DNA from: Burkholderia cepacia
GTDB taxonomy: Bacteria; Pseudomonadota; Gammaproteobacteria; Burkholderiales; Burkholderiaceae
Length of the DNA stretch: 64,000 nt
NCBI RefSeq assembly: GCF_001039005.1
Contig: NZ_LDWR01000002.1
Coordinates: 1 to 64,000, forward strand
Direction of reading: 5' to 3'
The notes beneath the pieces are model-generated. The model worked only from the letters and a program-made list of their open reading frames with translations, did not search any database and was not told where the DNA came from. Shown one piece after another: positions 26,469-35,573 of this stretch. Every line of letters begins with the position of its first letter. Position 1 is the stretch's first letter. The translations under genes and the position numbers were made by a program.

Positions 26469-27647
26469 TCAGATCGTGCCGTTCGCGCGCAGCGCATCGA
26501 TATGCGCGCGGTCGTAGCCGAGTTCGGCGAGGATCGCGTCGGTGTGCTGGCCGAGCGCCGGCACCGCGTCCATCCGCGGCTCGATGCCGTCGGGCAGCCC
26601 GGGCGGCAGCAGCGCGGGCATCGGGCCGGCCGCCGTGTCGACGCTGCGCCAGCGTTCGCGCGCCTTCAGTTGCGGGTGCCGCCACACGTCGTCGAGCGTG
26701 TTCATCTGCGCGTTCGCGATACCGGCCGCGTCGAGCCGCTGCATCACGTCCGCGGCCGTCAGCGTCGAGAATGCGTCGACGATCAGCGCATGCACCGCAT
26801 CGCGCGCCGCATGGCGTTTCGAATTCGCGTTGAAGCGCGGATCGTCGGCGAGCGCGGGCTGGCGCAGCACCTGTGCGCAGAACAGCTTCCATTCGCGTTC
26901 GTTCTGCAGCCCGAGCATCACGGTCTTGCCGTCGCCGGCCGGGAACGGGCCGTACGGGCAGATCGTCGCGTGCGACGCGCCCGACGGCGCGGGCGGGCTC
27001 TGTCCGTCGATCGCGTAGTAGAGCGGGTAGCCCATCCACTCGACCATGCTCTCCAGCATCGACACGTCGATCCGGCATCCTTCACCGGTGCGGCCGCGCA
27101 TCAGCAGCGCGCTCAGGATGTTCGTGTACGCATACATGCCGGCCGCGATGTCCGCGATCGAGCAGCCGGCCTTCGCCGGTTGCCCGGGCGCGCCGGTGAT
27201 CGACAGGAACCCGGCTTCGCTCTGGATCAGCAGGTCGTAGGCCTTGCGGTCGCGATACGGACCGTCGTCGCCGTAGCCCGAGATGTCGCACACGATCAGG
27301 CGCGGATGCGCGTCCTTCAGCACGTCGTAGCCGAGGCCGAGGCGCTCGGCCGCGCCGGGCGCGAGATTCTGCACGAGCACGTCGGCATCCGCGAGCAGCG
27401 CGTTCAGCACGGCGGCCGCGTCGGGCTGCTTGACGTCGAGCGTCAGGCTCTCCTTCGAGCGGTTCACCCAGACGAAGTGCGACGACAATCCGTGCGCGCG
27501 TTCGTCGTAGCCGCGCGCGAAGTCGCCGCTGCCGGGCCGTTCGATCTTGATCACGCGCGCGCCGAGATCGGCGAGCTGGCGCGTGCAGAACGGTGCCGCG
27601 ATCGCATGTTCGAGCGTGATCACCTTGATGCCGTCGAGGGGTCTCAT
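26469..27647 (-). CDS. ict: Class III CoA-transferase, probable itaconate CoA-transferase
   Basis: The 392-residue protein is a CaiB/BaiF-type enzyme: MRPLDGIKVITLEHAIAAPF at the N-terminus, RVIKIERPGSGDFAR near residues 31-45, and GCSIADIAAGMYA near residues 161-173, where Asp166 fits the catalytic aspartate. In the itaconate pathway it moves CoA from succinyl-CoA to itaconate. It lies 12 bases downstream of the acyl-CoA dehydrogenase gene and 20 upstream of the MmgE/PrpD gene. The family handles many carboxylates, so itaconate is inferred from the operon. Confidence 0.86.
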   Translation of the reverse strand: MRPLDGIKVITLEHAIAAPFCTRQLADLGARVIKIERPGSGDFARGYDERAHGLSSHFVWVNRSKESLTLDVKQPDAAAVLNALLADADVLVQNLAPGAAERLGLGYDVLKDAHPRLIVCDISGYGDDGPYRDRKAYDLLIQSEAGFLSITGAPGQPAKAGCSIADIAAGMYAYTNILSALLMRGRTGEGCRIDVSMLESMVEWMGYPLYYAIDGQSPPAPSGASHATICPYGPFPAGDGKTVMLGLQNEREWKLFCAQVLRQPALADDPRFNANSKRHAARDAVHALIVDAFSTLTAADVMQRLDAAGIANAQMNTLDDVWRHPQLKARERWRSVDTAAGPMPALLPPGLPDGIEPRMDAVPALGQHTDAILAELGYDRAHIDALRANGTI

Positions 27648-27659
27648 CGTCGGCCTCCG

Positions 27660-28823
27660 TCAGAACGAGCGCGGCAGGTCGAGGATATGCTCCGCGACGT
27701 AAGCCAGGATCAGGTTGGTCGAGATCGGCGCGACCTGGTACAGCCGCGTCTCGCGGAACTTGCGCTCGACGTCGTATTCGCACGCGAAGCCGAAGCCGCC
27801 GTGAAACTGCAGGCACGCATTCGCGGCTTCCCACGACGCATCGGCCGCGAGCAGCTTCGCCATGTTCGCCTGCGCGCCGCACGGTTCGTGCGCATCGAAT
27901 CGGCGCGCGGCGTCGAAGCGCATCAGGCTCGCGGCCTCGACGTTCACGAACGCGCGCGCGATCGGAAACTGCACGCCCTGGTTCTGCCCGATCGGGCGCC
28001 CGAACACGACACGCTCCTTCACGTACTGCGACACCTTGTCGATGAACCAGTAACCGTCGCCGACGCATTCGGCCGCGATCAGCGTGCGCTCCGCGTTCAG
28101 CCCGTCGAGGATGTACCGGAAGCCCTGCCCTTCCTCGCCGATCAGGTTCTCGGCGGGAATCTCGAGGTTGTCGAAGAACAGCTCGTTGGTCTCGTGGTTG
28201 ACCATGTTCGGAATCGGCTGCACCGTCAGCCCGCGGCCGATGGCCTCGCGCAAATCGACGACGAAGATCGACATCCCTTCCGATTTCTTCTTCACGTCGG
28301 CGAGCGGCGTCGTGCGCGCGAGCAGGATCATCAGGTCCGAATGCTGCACGCGCGAGATCCACACCTTCTGCCCGTTGATCACGTAACGGTCGCCGCGTTT
28401 CTCGGCGGTCGTCTTGATCTTCGTCGTGTCGGTGCCGGTGGTCGGCTCGGTCACGCCCATCGACTGCAGGCGCAGTTCGCCGCTCGCGATCTTCGGCAGG
28501 TACGCGCGCTTCTGTTCAGCCGAGCCGTGGCGCAGCAGCGTGCCCATGTTGTACATCTGTCCGTGGCACGCGCCGGAGTTGCCGCCCGAGCGGTTGATCT
28601 CCTCCATGATGATCGATGCCTCGGTGAGCCCAAGGCCCGAGCCGCCGTATTCCTGCGGAATCAGCGCGGCGAGCCAGCCGGCCTTCGTCAATGCATCGAC
28701 GAACGCGTCCGGATAATCGCGCGCTTCGTCGATCTTGCGGAAATACTCGCCGGGAAACTGGCTGCACAGGTCGCGCACCGCTTCGCGGATGTCCTGGTAC
28801 TGATCTTGTTGCGTCGTCTGCAT
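27660..28823 (-). CDS. Acyl-CoA dehydrogenase in the itaconate operon
   Basis: The 387-residue protein shows the acyl-CoA dehydrogenase fold: LIPQEYGGSGLGLTEASIIM near residues 54-73, MGVTEPTTGTDTTKI near residues 136-150 at the FAD and substrate sites, and a C-terminal helical domain with QFHGGFGFACEYDVER. The family order matches the acyl-CoA dehydrogenase gene within the P. aeruginosa itaconate cluster. It lies 40 bases downstream of ich and 12 bases upstream of ict. Its exact substrate in the pathway is not known; oxidation of a methylsuccinyl- or related branched C5-CoA is a guess. Confidence 0.86.
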   Translation of the reverse strand: MQTTQQDQYQDIREAVRDLCSQFPGEYFRKIDEARDYPDAFVDALTKAGWLAALIPQEYGGSGLGLTEASIIMEEINRSGGNSGACHGQMYNMGTLLRHGSAEQKRAYLPKIASGELRLQSMGVTEPTTGTDTTKIKTTAEKRGDRYVINGQKVWISRVQHSDLMILLARTTPLADVKKKSEGMSIFVVDLREAIGRGLTVQPIPNMVNHETNELFFDNLEIPAENLIGEEGQGFRYILDGLNAERTLIAAECVGDGYWFIDKVSQYVKERVVFGRPIGQNQGVQFPIARAFVNVEAASLMRFDAARRFDAHEPCGAQANMAKLLAADASWEAANACLQFHGGFGFACEYDVERKFRETRLYQVAPISTNLILAYVAEHILDLPRSF

Positions 28824-28863
28824 GGTCCGTTGTCGAAGAATGGAAGGGAACGCGGGGTGTGCG

Positions 28864-29724
28864 TTATGCGAGAGTCGCGGTGGCCTGCATCGTCAGCCAG
28901 TCGTCGCGATCCTTCGCCCACAGCTCGATCGTGCCGCCGTCGTCCGACGGCTTGCCGCACAGCGTGAACGGCTGCCCGTCGAAGGTCGGGCGCACCGCGC
29001 GGAACGCGAAGCTCGCGAGCGTCGCGTCGGGCCGTTCGCGATGCACGAGATCGACCAGCAGCGTCGCGATCAGCGGGCCGTGCACGACGAGCCCCGGATA
29101 ACCCTCCTCCTGCGTCACGTAGCTGCGGTCGTAGTGGATACGGTGACCGTTGAAGGTCAGCGCCGAATAGCGGAACAGCATCACCGCGTCGGCGGTGACG
29201 GTGCGCGTCCACGTCTCGCCCGTGGGCGCCGCGACCGGCTTCGGCATCGGTGCTCCCGGCTGCGGGGCATCGCGATAGACGATGTCGTGCTCTTCCTCGA
29301 CGCACAGCGCACCGTCGCACTCGATCCGGTGCTGCACCGTCACGAACACGAGCCGGCCGCTGCGGCCCGTCTTGTCCTCGATATTCGCGATCGTCGATTC
29401 GCGCGTCGCGCGCCGCCCCGCGCGCAGCGGCACATGGAACGTCAGCCGGCCGCCGGCCCACATGCGGCGCGGCAGCGGCACGGGCGGCAGGAAGCCGCCG
29501 CGCTTCGGGTGGCCGTCGGGGCCGACTTCGGCCAGCGGCGCGACGGGCAGGAAATAGAGCCAGTGCCACATCGGCGGCACGACATCGCCGGGCGACGCGC
29601 GGTCGAGCGTGGCGGCCAGCGCGTTCAGCGGGAACGCGGTGATGTCGTCGCCGAGCGTTTCGGTCTTGCCGAGCCACGCGTCGAGCGACGCGGCGGCGGT
29701 GGGTTGCGAGGATGAGGTCGACAC
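28864..29724 (-). CDS. ich: MaoC-like / HTD2-type hydratase, probable itaconyl-CoA hydratase
   Basis: The 286-residue double hot-dog protein has an N-terminal FAS1-like dehydratase domain (PPMWHWLYFLP near residues 50-60) and a C-terminal MaoC-like half with FRYSALTFNGHRIHYDRSYV near residues 181-200, then GYPGLVVHGPLIATLLV. These match mesaconyl-/itaconyl-CoA hydratases. The GTG start at 29724 is chosen because GGAG lies nine bases upstream; the longer in-frame ATG at 29904 lacks support. It is the first gene of the operon and would hydrate itaconyl-CoA to citramalyl-CoA for the lyase. Confidence 0.84.
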   Translation of the reverse strand: MSTSSSQPTAAASLDAWLGKTETLGDDITAFPLNALAATLDRASPGDVVPPMWHWLYFLPVAPLAEVGPDGHPKRGGFLPPVPLPRRMWAGGRLTFHVPLRAGRRATRESTIANIEDKTGRSGRLVFVTVQHRIECDGALCVEEEHDIVYRDAPQPGAPMPKPVAAPTGETWTRTVTADAVMLFRYSALTFNGHRIHYDRSYVTQEEGYPGLVVHGPLIATLLVDLVHRERPDATLASFAFRAVRPTFDGQPFTLCGKPSDDGGTIELWAKDRDDWLTMQATATLA

Positions 29725-30044
29725 GTGCGGAGTCTCCGGTGCGCTTGCAATGTCCCCAATATGCACGCCGCGCGCCGTTTCGCGAAGTCGGCTTTCCCGA
29801 ACCGGGGCTTCGAATTTGCTTAACTGGCACGCGCTGCCCGGCCGGACGGATCTCGTCTGACCATTCAATATAGTCGCCGCGCCGGCCGCGCGCGGTTCGC
29901 GCACGCCAACCTTACAGTTTGACCATCCCCGGCACGCCGCCTAAATTGCTTCAGACGGGCCGGCCGCGCCGCGTGCGACGTGTCATCCGGGTGACAAAAA
30001 CCGATAGTTTGCTATCGAATTGTTTTGCCCCTATCATCTCGCCC
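29725..30044. other. Divergent promoter region between the itaconate operon and the marR efflux operon
   Basis: No gene is supported in these 320 bases. The right end carries the palindrome at 30002-30017, just before marR. The itaconate-operon promoter should lie at the left end. No recognisable LysR-type site or itaconate regulator gene is adjacent. Confidence 0.5.
30002..30017. promoter_or_regulatory. Palindrome likely to be the MarR operator
   Basis: CGATAG-TTTG-CTATCG is a perfect 6-4-6 inverted repeat whose right edge is 27 bases before the marR start at 30045. Its location overlaps the expected marR promoter or leader, consistent with autorepression. The assignment is inference from position and symmetry. 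Confidence 0.6.
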
Positions 30045-30524
30045 ATGACCAATCTGCACGACCTCCGCCTCGCCGTCAGCAGCCTGCTCGTGCTGTCCGC
30101 GCGCAAGTGGCGCCGCACCAGTGACGGCGTGCTGAACGCGTACAACGTGTCCGAAGCCTGCGCGACGCCGCTCCTGATCGCCGGCCGCCTCGGCGAAGGC
30201 GTGCGGCAGGGCGCGCTCGCCGAACACGTCGGCATCGAAGGACCGTCGCTCGTGCGCCTGCTCGACCAGCTGTGCGCGGCCGGCCTGGCGCGCCGCGACG
30301 AGGATCCGCACGACCGCCGCGCGAAAACGATCTCGCTGACGGCCGCCGGCCGCGCGGTCACCGCGAAGATGGAGGAAGACCTGCGCACGCTGCGCGCGCA
30401 GGTGCTCAAGGGTGTCACGCGCGCCGATCTCGAAGCGACGCTGCGCGTGCTCGACGCGTTCAACGCATCCGAATCGCATGCGCCCGCGGCGGGCACGCCC
30501 CACTCCGGTCACACCGCGCCATGA
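30045..30524 (+). CDS. MarR-family regulator of the FUSC efflux operon
   Basis: The 159-residue protein is a winged-helix MarR regulator: CATPLLIAGRLGEGVRQGAL, then PSLVRLLDQLCAAGLARRDED near residues 67-88 and DRRAKTISLTAAGR at the wing near residues 90-103. Its stop overlaps the start of the FUSC-domain transporter (ATGA at 30521). That coupling and the palindrome upstream indicate an autoregulated efflux operon, probably derepressed by an aromatic acid. The ATG at 30045 is chosen over an upstream extension that lies across the operator. Confidence 0.9.
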   Translation: MTNLHDLRLAVSSLLVLSARKWRRTSDGVLNAYNVSEACATPLLIAGRLGEGVRQGALAEHVGIEGPSLVRLLDQLCAAGLARRDEDPHDRRAKTISLTAAGRAVTAKMEEDLRTLRAQVLKGVTRADLEATLRVLDAFNASESHAPAAGTPHSGHTAP

Positions 30525-32653
30525 CCTATCCGAGCCTTCGCGACTGGCTGTTTTCGGGCAAGACGTTCGCCGCGTCGATGCTGGCGCTGTACCTCGGCCT
30601 GTATTTCCAGCTGCCGCGCCCGTACTGGGCGATGGCGAGCGTCTACATCGTGTCGAACCCGTTCGTCGGCGCGACGCGCTCGAAGGCGCTGTATCGCGCG
30701 CTCGGCACCGCGCTCGGCGCGGCCGCCGCGATCTTGTTCGTGCCGCCGTTCGTCGAGACGCCGCTGCTGTTCGCGATCATCGTCGCGACCTGGTGCGGCA
30801 CGCTGCTCTACCTCGCGATCTCCGACCGCACCGCACGCAGCTACGTGTTCATGCTCGCCGGCTATACGATGCCGCTGGTCGCGCTGCCGACCGTGACCGA
30901 TCCGTCCACGATCTTCGACGTCGCGATCGCGCGCACCGAGGAAATCGTGCTCGGCATCGTGTGCGCGAGCGTGGTCGGCAGCGCCATCTTCCCGAACCGG
31001 CTCGCGCCGATGCTGATCGAACGCACCGACGCGTGGTTCAAGGACGCCGCGTTCTACGGTCGCGAAACGCTGTCCGGGCAGATCGCCGGCAAGGCGCTGT
31101 CCGCGTGCCGGCAGCGCCTCGCGGCGACCATCACCGGCCTCGAATTCCTGCTGAGCCAGCTGGGTTACGACCATGCGCATCCGCGCATCCTCGCGCGTGC
31201 GCAGGCGCTCGCGGGCCGCATGCAGCTGTTCCTGCCGCTGATGTCGTCGCTCGCCGATCCGCTTATCGCGCTGATGCGCGACCTGCACGTGCGCCCGCCC
31301 GCGCTCGACGCGCTGCTGGCCGACGCCGCGAAGTGGTTCGACGCGCCGCTGCCGGCCGTGAAATCCGGCACCGAAGGCGACATGGCTCACGATCCGGTCG
31401 CGGACAACCTGCGCGAACGCATTGCCGCGCTGCAGCCGCCCGACAGCGCGCTGGCGAGCTGGGACGGCGCGCTGCTGTCGAATGCGCTGTGGCGGCTGCG
31501 CCAGGTGATCGACATCTGGCAGGACTGCCGCTCGCTGCGCGCGCTGATCGCGAACGAGGCCGGCGTCTGGCAGCCGCGCTACCGGCACTGGCGGCTCGGC
31601 GGCACCGAGCGCTTCTTCGATCGCGGGATGATGCTGTTCTCGACGCTGACCGTCATGCTCGCGATCGTGTTCGCGTGCTGGCTGTGGATCTCGTCCGGCT
31701 GGCACGACGGTGCGGCCGCCGTCACGCTCGTGGCCGTATCGTGCAGCTTCTTCGCCGCGCTCGACGAACCGGCGCCGCTGGTGTTCAAGTTCTTCCTCGC
31801 GACGACCGCGAGCGTCGTGTTCGCGGGCCTGTACCTGTTCGTCGTGCTGCCGCACGTGCACGATTTCGCGATGCTCGTGCTGATGTTCGCGGGCCCGTTC
31901 ATCCTGATCGGCACGCTGCTGCCGCGCCCGCAGTTCAACATGGTGACGATGCTCGTCGCGGTAAACACGGCCACCTTCATCAGCATCCAGAGCGCGTACG
32001 AGGCCGACTTCTTCGTGTTCCTGAACAGCAACCTCGCGGGCGTCGCCGGGCTGCTGTTCGCCTATGTGTGGACGCGCGCGACGCGGCCGTTCGGCGCGGA
32101 ACTCGCAGTGCGGCGCCTGTTGCGCTCGGGCTGGGAGGATGTCGCGCGCTCCGCGTCGACGCAGCCGCTCGACGATCAGCGCAACCATGCATCGCGGATG
32201 CTCGATCGCGTCACGCAGCTGCTGCCGCGCCTCGGTGCGTCCGACGACCACCGCCACCCGTCGATCGAAAGCTTCCGCGACCTGCGTATCGCGCTGAACG
32301 CGCTCGACCTGCGCCGCTCGCGCCGCCGGTTGTCGGGCGACGTGCCCGACGCGATCGACCGCGTGCTGGCCGGCGTGACCGACCACTACGCGCGCTGCGC
32401 GGCCGCGAACGCGCGCCAGCCCGCGCCGCCGGCGCTGCTCGCGACGATCGACGACGCGCTGCGCCGCGTGGCCGGCCGCACCCTGCCGCGCGCGGCGCCG
32501 GCCGACGACGGCACGACGCCCGCGGCACCAGCCACGCCCGCGACCCACCGCCGGCTGCGCGACACGCTGCACGCGCTCGTCGGCCTGCGCCTGTCGCTGT
32601 ATCCGGCCTCGGCCGGGCAAGCGCCGCAGGCGCCGGACGGAGCACGCGCATGA
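30521..32653 (+). CDS. FUSC-family inner-membrane transporter (fusaric-acid / aromatic-acid efflux)
   Basis: The 710-residue protein has two membrane blocks, near residues 15-175 and 375-530, separated by a long cytosolic region, the AaeB/FusC architecture. Motifs include PRPYWAMASVYIVSNPFVGATRS-type sequence near residues 33-55 and the matching repeat NMVTMLVAVNTATFISIQ in the second block. It overlaps marR by four bases and is followed by DUF1656, a HlyD-type adaptor and a NodT-type outer-membrane protein, together forming a tripartite pump. Homologous operons confer fusaric-acid resistance in Burkholderia and export hydroxylated aromatic acids in E. coli. Actual substrate unknown. Confidence 0.9.
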   Translation: MTYPSLRDWLFSGKTFAASMLALYLGLYFQLPRPYWAMASVYIVSNPFVGATRSKALYRALGTALGAAAAILFVPPFVETPLLFAIIVATWCGTLLYLAISDRTARSYVFMLAGYTMPLVALPTVTDPSTIFDVAIARTEEIVLGIVCASVVGSAIFPNRLAPMLIERTDAWFKDAAFYGRETLSGQIAGKALSACRQRLAATITGLEFLLSQLGYDHAHPRILARAQALAGRMQLFLPLMSSLADPLIALMRDLHVRPPALDALLADAAKWFDAPLPAVKSGTEGDMAHDPVADNLRERIAALQPPDSALASWDGALLSNALWRLRQVIDIWQDCRSLRALIANEAGVWQPRYRHWRLGGTERFFDRGMMLFSTLTVMLAIVFACWLWISSGWHDGAAAVTLVAVSCSFFAALDEPAPLVFKFFLATTASVVFAGLYLFVVLPHVHDFAMLVLMFAGPFILIGTLLPRPQFNMVTMLVAVNTATFISIQSAYEADFFVFLNSNLAGVAGLLFAYVWTRATRPFGAELAVRRLLRSGWEDVARSASTQPLDDQRNHASRMLDRVTQLLPRLGASDDHRHPSIESFRDLRIALNALDLRRSRRRLSGDVPDAIDRVLAGVTDHYARCAAANARQPAPPALLATIDDALRRVAGRTLPRAAPADDGTTPAAPATPATHRRLRDTLHALVGLRLSLYPASAGQAPQAPDGARA

Positions 32654-32687
32654 CCCGGCTTCCCAACCTGTCTTTCCGACCGCGACC

Positions 32688-32900
32688 ATGATCGGCGAAA
32701 TCGACATCTTCGGCGTGTTCGTGCCGGCTCCGCTCGTGCTGATGCTGATCGCGTACCTGATCAACATCGTCGTGCGCGCGGTGCTCGAACGCGTCGGCTT
32801 CTACCGCCTCGTCTGGCACCGTTCGATCTTCGACCTCGGCATCTATGTGTTCGTGCTTGCCGCCGTCGTGATCGTTTCCCACCATCTCGTGGCTACCTAA
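32688..32900 (+). CDS. DUF1656 small membrane protein
   Basis: The 70-residue protein has two membrane helices, near residues 10-31 and 48-66, joined by RVGFYRLVWHRSIFD, the DUF1656 pattern. It corresponds to AaeX-like proteins found between the FUSC component and the adaptor in such operons. It ends one base before the GTG start of the adaptor gene, so translation is probably coupled. Its molecular role in the pump is not known. Confidence 0.88.
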   Translation: MIGEIDIFGVFVPAPLVLMLIAYLINIVVRAVLERVGFYRLVWHRSIFDLGIYVFVLAAVVIVSHHLVAT

Positions 32901-32901
32901 C

Positions 32902-33882
32902 GTGAAAAAAACCTGGCTCTCGGCAGGGCAAATCCTGCTCACCCTGATCGTCGTCGTCGTGGCCGGCCTCGTGCTGTGGCGGATCATCAACTACTACATG
33001 TTCTCGCCGTGGACGCGCGACGGGCACGTGCGCGCCGACGTGATCCAGGTCGCGCCGGACGTGTCGGGCCTCATCACGTCGGTACAGGTCGACGACAACC
33101 AGGAGGTCAAGCGCGGCCAGGTGCTGTTCGTGATCGACCAGGCCCGCTACACGCTCGCGGAACGGCTCGCCGAAGCGACACTCGCGCAGCGCCGTGCGAC
33201 GCTCGCACAGGCGAAGCGCGAATACGCGCGCAACCTGCAGCTCGGCAACCTGGTCGCGAGCGAACAGGTCGAGGAAAGCCGCACGCGCGTCGAACAGGGC
33301 GAGGCCGCCGTCGCCGATGCGCAGGTGTCGCTCGACACCGCGAAGCTGAACCTGCAGCGCACGACGATCGTGAGTCCCGTAGACGGCTACCTGAACGACC
33401 GCGCGCCGCGCGTCGGCGAATACGTGCCGGCCGGCCGCGCGGTGCTGTCGGTCGTCGACCGCAACTCGTTCCGCGTCGACGGCTACTTCGAGGAAACCAA
33501 GCTGCGCGGCATCCATATCGGCCAGCCCGTCGACATCATCGTGATGGGCGAGCCGCATACGCTGCGCGGCCATGTGCAGAGCATCGTCGCCGCGATCGAG
33601 GATCGCGACCGCACGCAGGGCGCGAACCTGCTGCCGAACGTGAACCCGGCGTTCAGCTGGGTGCGGCTCGCGCAGCGCGTGCCGGTGCGCGTCGTGCTCG
33701 ACGAAGTACCCGACGATTTCCGGATGATCGCGGGCCGCACCGCGACCGTCTCGATGCGCGCATCCGACACGCGCCGCAACGACAACGCGAAGCCGGCTGC
33801 CGGCGCCAGCGCACCGTCGGCGGCCACGCCGGTCGCGACGGCTTCCGGGATGGCCGCCAGCGCGGCGGGAGCGTCGCAATGA
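32902..33882 (+). CDS. HlyD/EmrA-type membrane-fusion protein of the FUSC pump
   Basis: The 326-residue protein starts at a GTG one base after the DUF1656 stop. One N-terminal membrane helix is visible (QILLTLIVVVVAGLVLWRII, near residues 10-29), then a split lipoyl domain (VIQVAPDVSGLITSVQVDDN near residues 49-68; TIVSPVDGYLNDRAPRVGEY near residues 155-174) around a helical hairpin, then a beta-barrel. It would bridge the FUSC protein to the outer-membrane factor. The C-terminal tail is rich in Ala, Ser and Thr. Its stop overlaps the next start by four bases. Confidence 0.92.
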   Translation: MKKTWLSAGQILLTLIVVVVAGLVLWRIINYYMFSPWTRDGHVRADVIQVAPDVSGLITSVQVDDNQEVKRGQVLFVIDQARYTLAERLAEATLAQRRATLAQAKREYARNLQLGNLVASEQVEESRTRVEQGEAAVADAQVSLDTAKLNLQRTTIVSPVDGYLNDRAPRVGEYVPAGRAVLSVVDRNSFRVDGYFEETKLRGIHIGQPVDIIVMGEPHTLRGHVQSIVAAIEDRDRTQGANLLPNVNPAFSWVRLAQRVPVRVVLDEVPDDFRMIAGRTATVSMRASDTRRNDNAKPAAGASAPSAATPVATASGMAASAAGASQ

Positions 33883-35384
33883 AACAGCACGGTCTGCGCC
33901 TCGCGGCGGCGCTCGCGCCGCTTGCGCTCGCACTCGGCGCGTGCAAGTCCGTCGGCCCCGATTACGCGCTGCCGCAGCAGGCGTACGTCAATGCGCCGCT
34001 CGCGAACCATGCGCTCGACGACGCGAACGGCACGCTCGTCTCGCGCGACGCCGTGCCCGGCAACTGGTGGCAACTGTACGACGATCCCGTGCTCGACGAA
34101 CTCGTGCGCGCCGCGCTGAAGTCGAACACCGACCTGCGCGTCGCTGCGGCCAACCTCGCGCGCTCGCGCGCGGCGCTGGAAGTCGCGAACCAGCAGGGCG
34201 GGTTCTCGGGCGGCGCGGATGCGGCCGTGCAGCGCGCGCAGGAATCGGCCGAGCAATACCTGCTCGAAAACAAGCTGCCGGTCGTCAACGAAGGCGCGGT
34301 CGGCATCAACGTGTCGTACGAGATCGACCTGTTCGGCAAGCTGCGGCGCGGCGTCGAAGCCGCGCGCGCGGACAGCGAGGCCGTCCAGGCGGCCGGCGAC
34401 CTGGCGCGTATCACGGTCGTCGCCGACGTCGTGCGCGCGTACGTCGAATCGTGCTCGGCCGGCGACGAGCTGGCGGTCGCGAAACAGTCGCTCGCGCTGC
34501 AGAAGCAGCGCGTCGCGCTGTCGCAGCGGCTGCGCGATGCCGGGCGCGGCAACCAGACCGACGTGACGCGCGGCGTGACGCAGGTGCGCACGCTCGCCGC
34601 CGACATCCCGCGCTTCGAAGGTCGCCGCAAGGTCGCGCAATACCAGCTCGCCGCGCTGCTCGCGCGCTCGCCGGCCGACCTGCCGAAGGCCGTCGCCGAA
34701 TGCGAACGCCTGCCGAAGCTGCGCCAGCCGATTCCGATCGGCGACGGCGCCGCGCTGCTGCGCCGCCGCCCCGACGTGCGCGAAGCCGAGCGGCAGCTCG
34801 CCGCCGCGACCGCACGGATCGGCGTCGCCACCGCCGCGCTGTACCCGTCGATCAGCATCGGTGCGTCGGCCGGCTCGGTCGGCGTCGCCGCCGACCTGTT
34901 CTCGTCGACCACGAATCGTTGGTCGTTCGGACCGCTGATCAGCTGGTCGTTCCCCGTCAACGGCCAGCGCGCACGCGTGCGCGAAGCCGAAGCGGCGACG
35001 GGCGGCGCGCTCGCGCACTTCGACGGCGTCGTGCTGAACGCGCTGCGCGAAACGCAGTCGAGCCTCGCGACCTATGCCGCCGACGTGCAGCGCACCGACG
35101 CGCTGCGCACGGCCTACGACTCGGCGCGCAATTCCGCCGACGAAACGCACCGCCTCTATGCGGCCGGCCGCGAATCGTTCATCTCCGATCTCGACGCGAC
35201 ACGCACGCTGACGAGCGTGCAGGCGCAGGTCGCCGCGGCCGAAGGGCAAGTCGCGGCCGACCAGGTGCGGCTGTTCCTCGCGCTTGGCGGCGGATGGGAC
35301 AGCGACCACGCGGCGACCGCGCAGGACGGGCCCGACACCGCGCACGCCGCGCACACCGCTTCGGCACCCGCGGCGAACGAGTAA
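33879..35384 (+). CDS. NodT-family outer-membrane efflux lipoprotein of the FUSC pump
   Basis: The 501-residue protein has a lipoprotein signal peptide with lipobox LALGAC (Cys22) and two OEP repeats typical of TolC-like factors, including NYEIDLFGK-type NVSYEIDLFGKLRRGVEA near residues 145-162 and PIPIGDGAALLRRRPDVREA near residues 284-303. It would form the outer-membrane duct for the FUSC/HlyD pump. It overlaps the adaptor gene by four bases and closes the operon. The C-terminal tail is Ala/His/Thr-rich and probably disordered. Confidence 0.92.
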   Translation: MKQHGLRLAAALAPLALALGACKSVGPDYALPQQAYVNAPLANHALDDANGTLVSRDAVPGNWWQLYDDPVLDELVRAALKSNTDLRVAAANLARSRAALEVANQQGGFSGGADAAVQRAQESAEQYLLENKLPVVNEGAVGINVSYEIDLFGKLRRGVEAARADSEAVQAAGDLARITVVADVVRAYVESCSAGDELAVAKQSLALQKQRVALSQRLRDAGRGNQTDVTRGVTQVRTLAADIPRFEGRRKVAQYQLAALLARSPADLPKAVAECERLPKLRQPIPIGDGAALLRRRPDVREAERQLAAATARIGVATAALYPSISIGASAGSVGVAADLFSSTTNRWSFGPLISWSFPVNGQRARVREAEAATGGALAHFDGVVLNALRETQSSLATYAADVQRTDALRTAYDSARNSADETHRLYAAGRESFISDLDATRTLTSVQAQVAAAEGQVAADQVRLFLALGGGWDSDHAATAQDGPDTAHAAHTASAPAANE

Positions 35385-35573
35385 TACCCCGGGCGTCATA
35401 GACTTCGGTATATAGCGCCAGCGTCGCAAAACGCCTTGTACAAAGGGGTTTTCGTGATTCGCACCATAGCATCCGGAGGGCGACGGACGCCCGCATTGGC
35501 GGTAAACTCGCCGATGCATTCCATTCATCTTTCGCTGCCGGTCCGGCAGCGACATCCACTCCGGAGATCCATC

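Noticed and set aside
29725..29904. N-terminal extension of the hydratase gene to an upstream ATG
   Set aside because: The extra 60 residues do not resemble the family, and a GTG with GGAG nine bases upstream fits the normal N-terminus.
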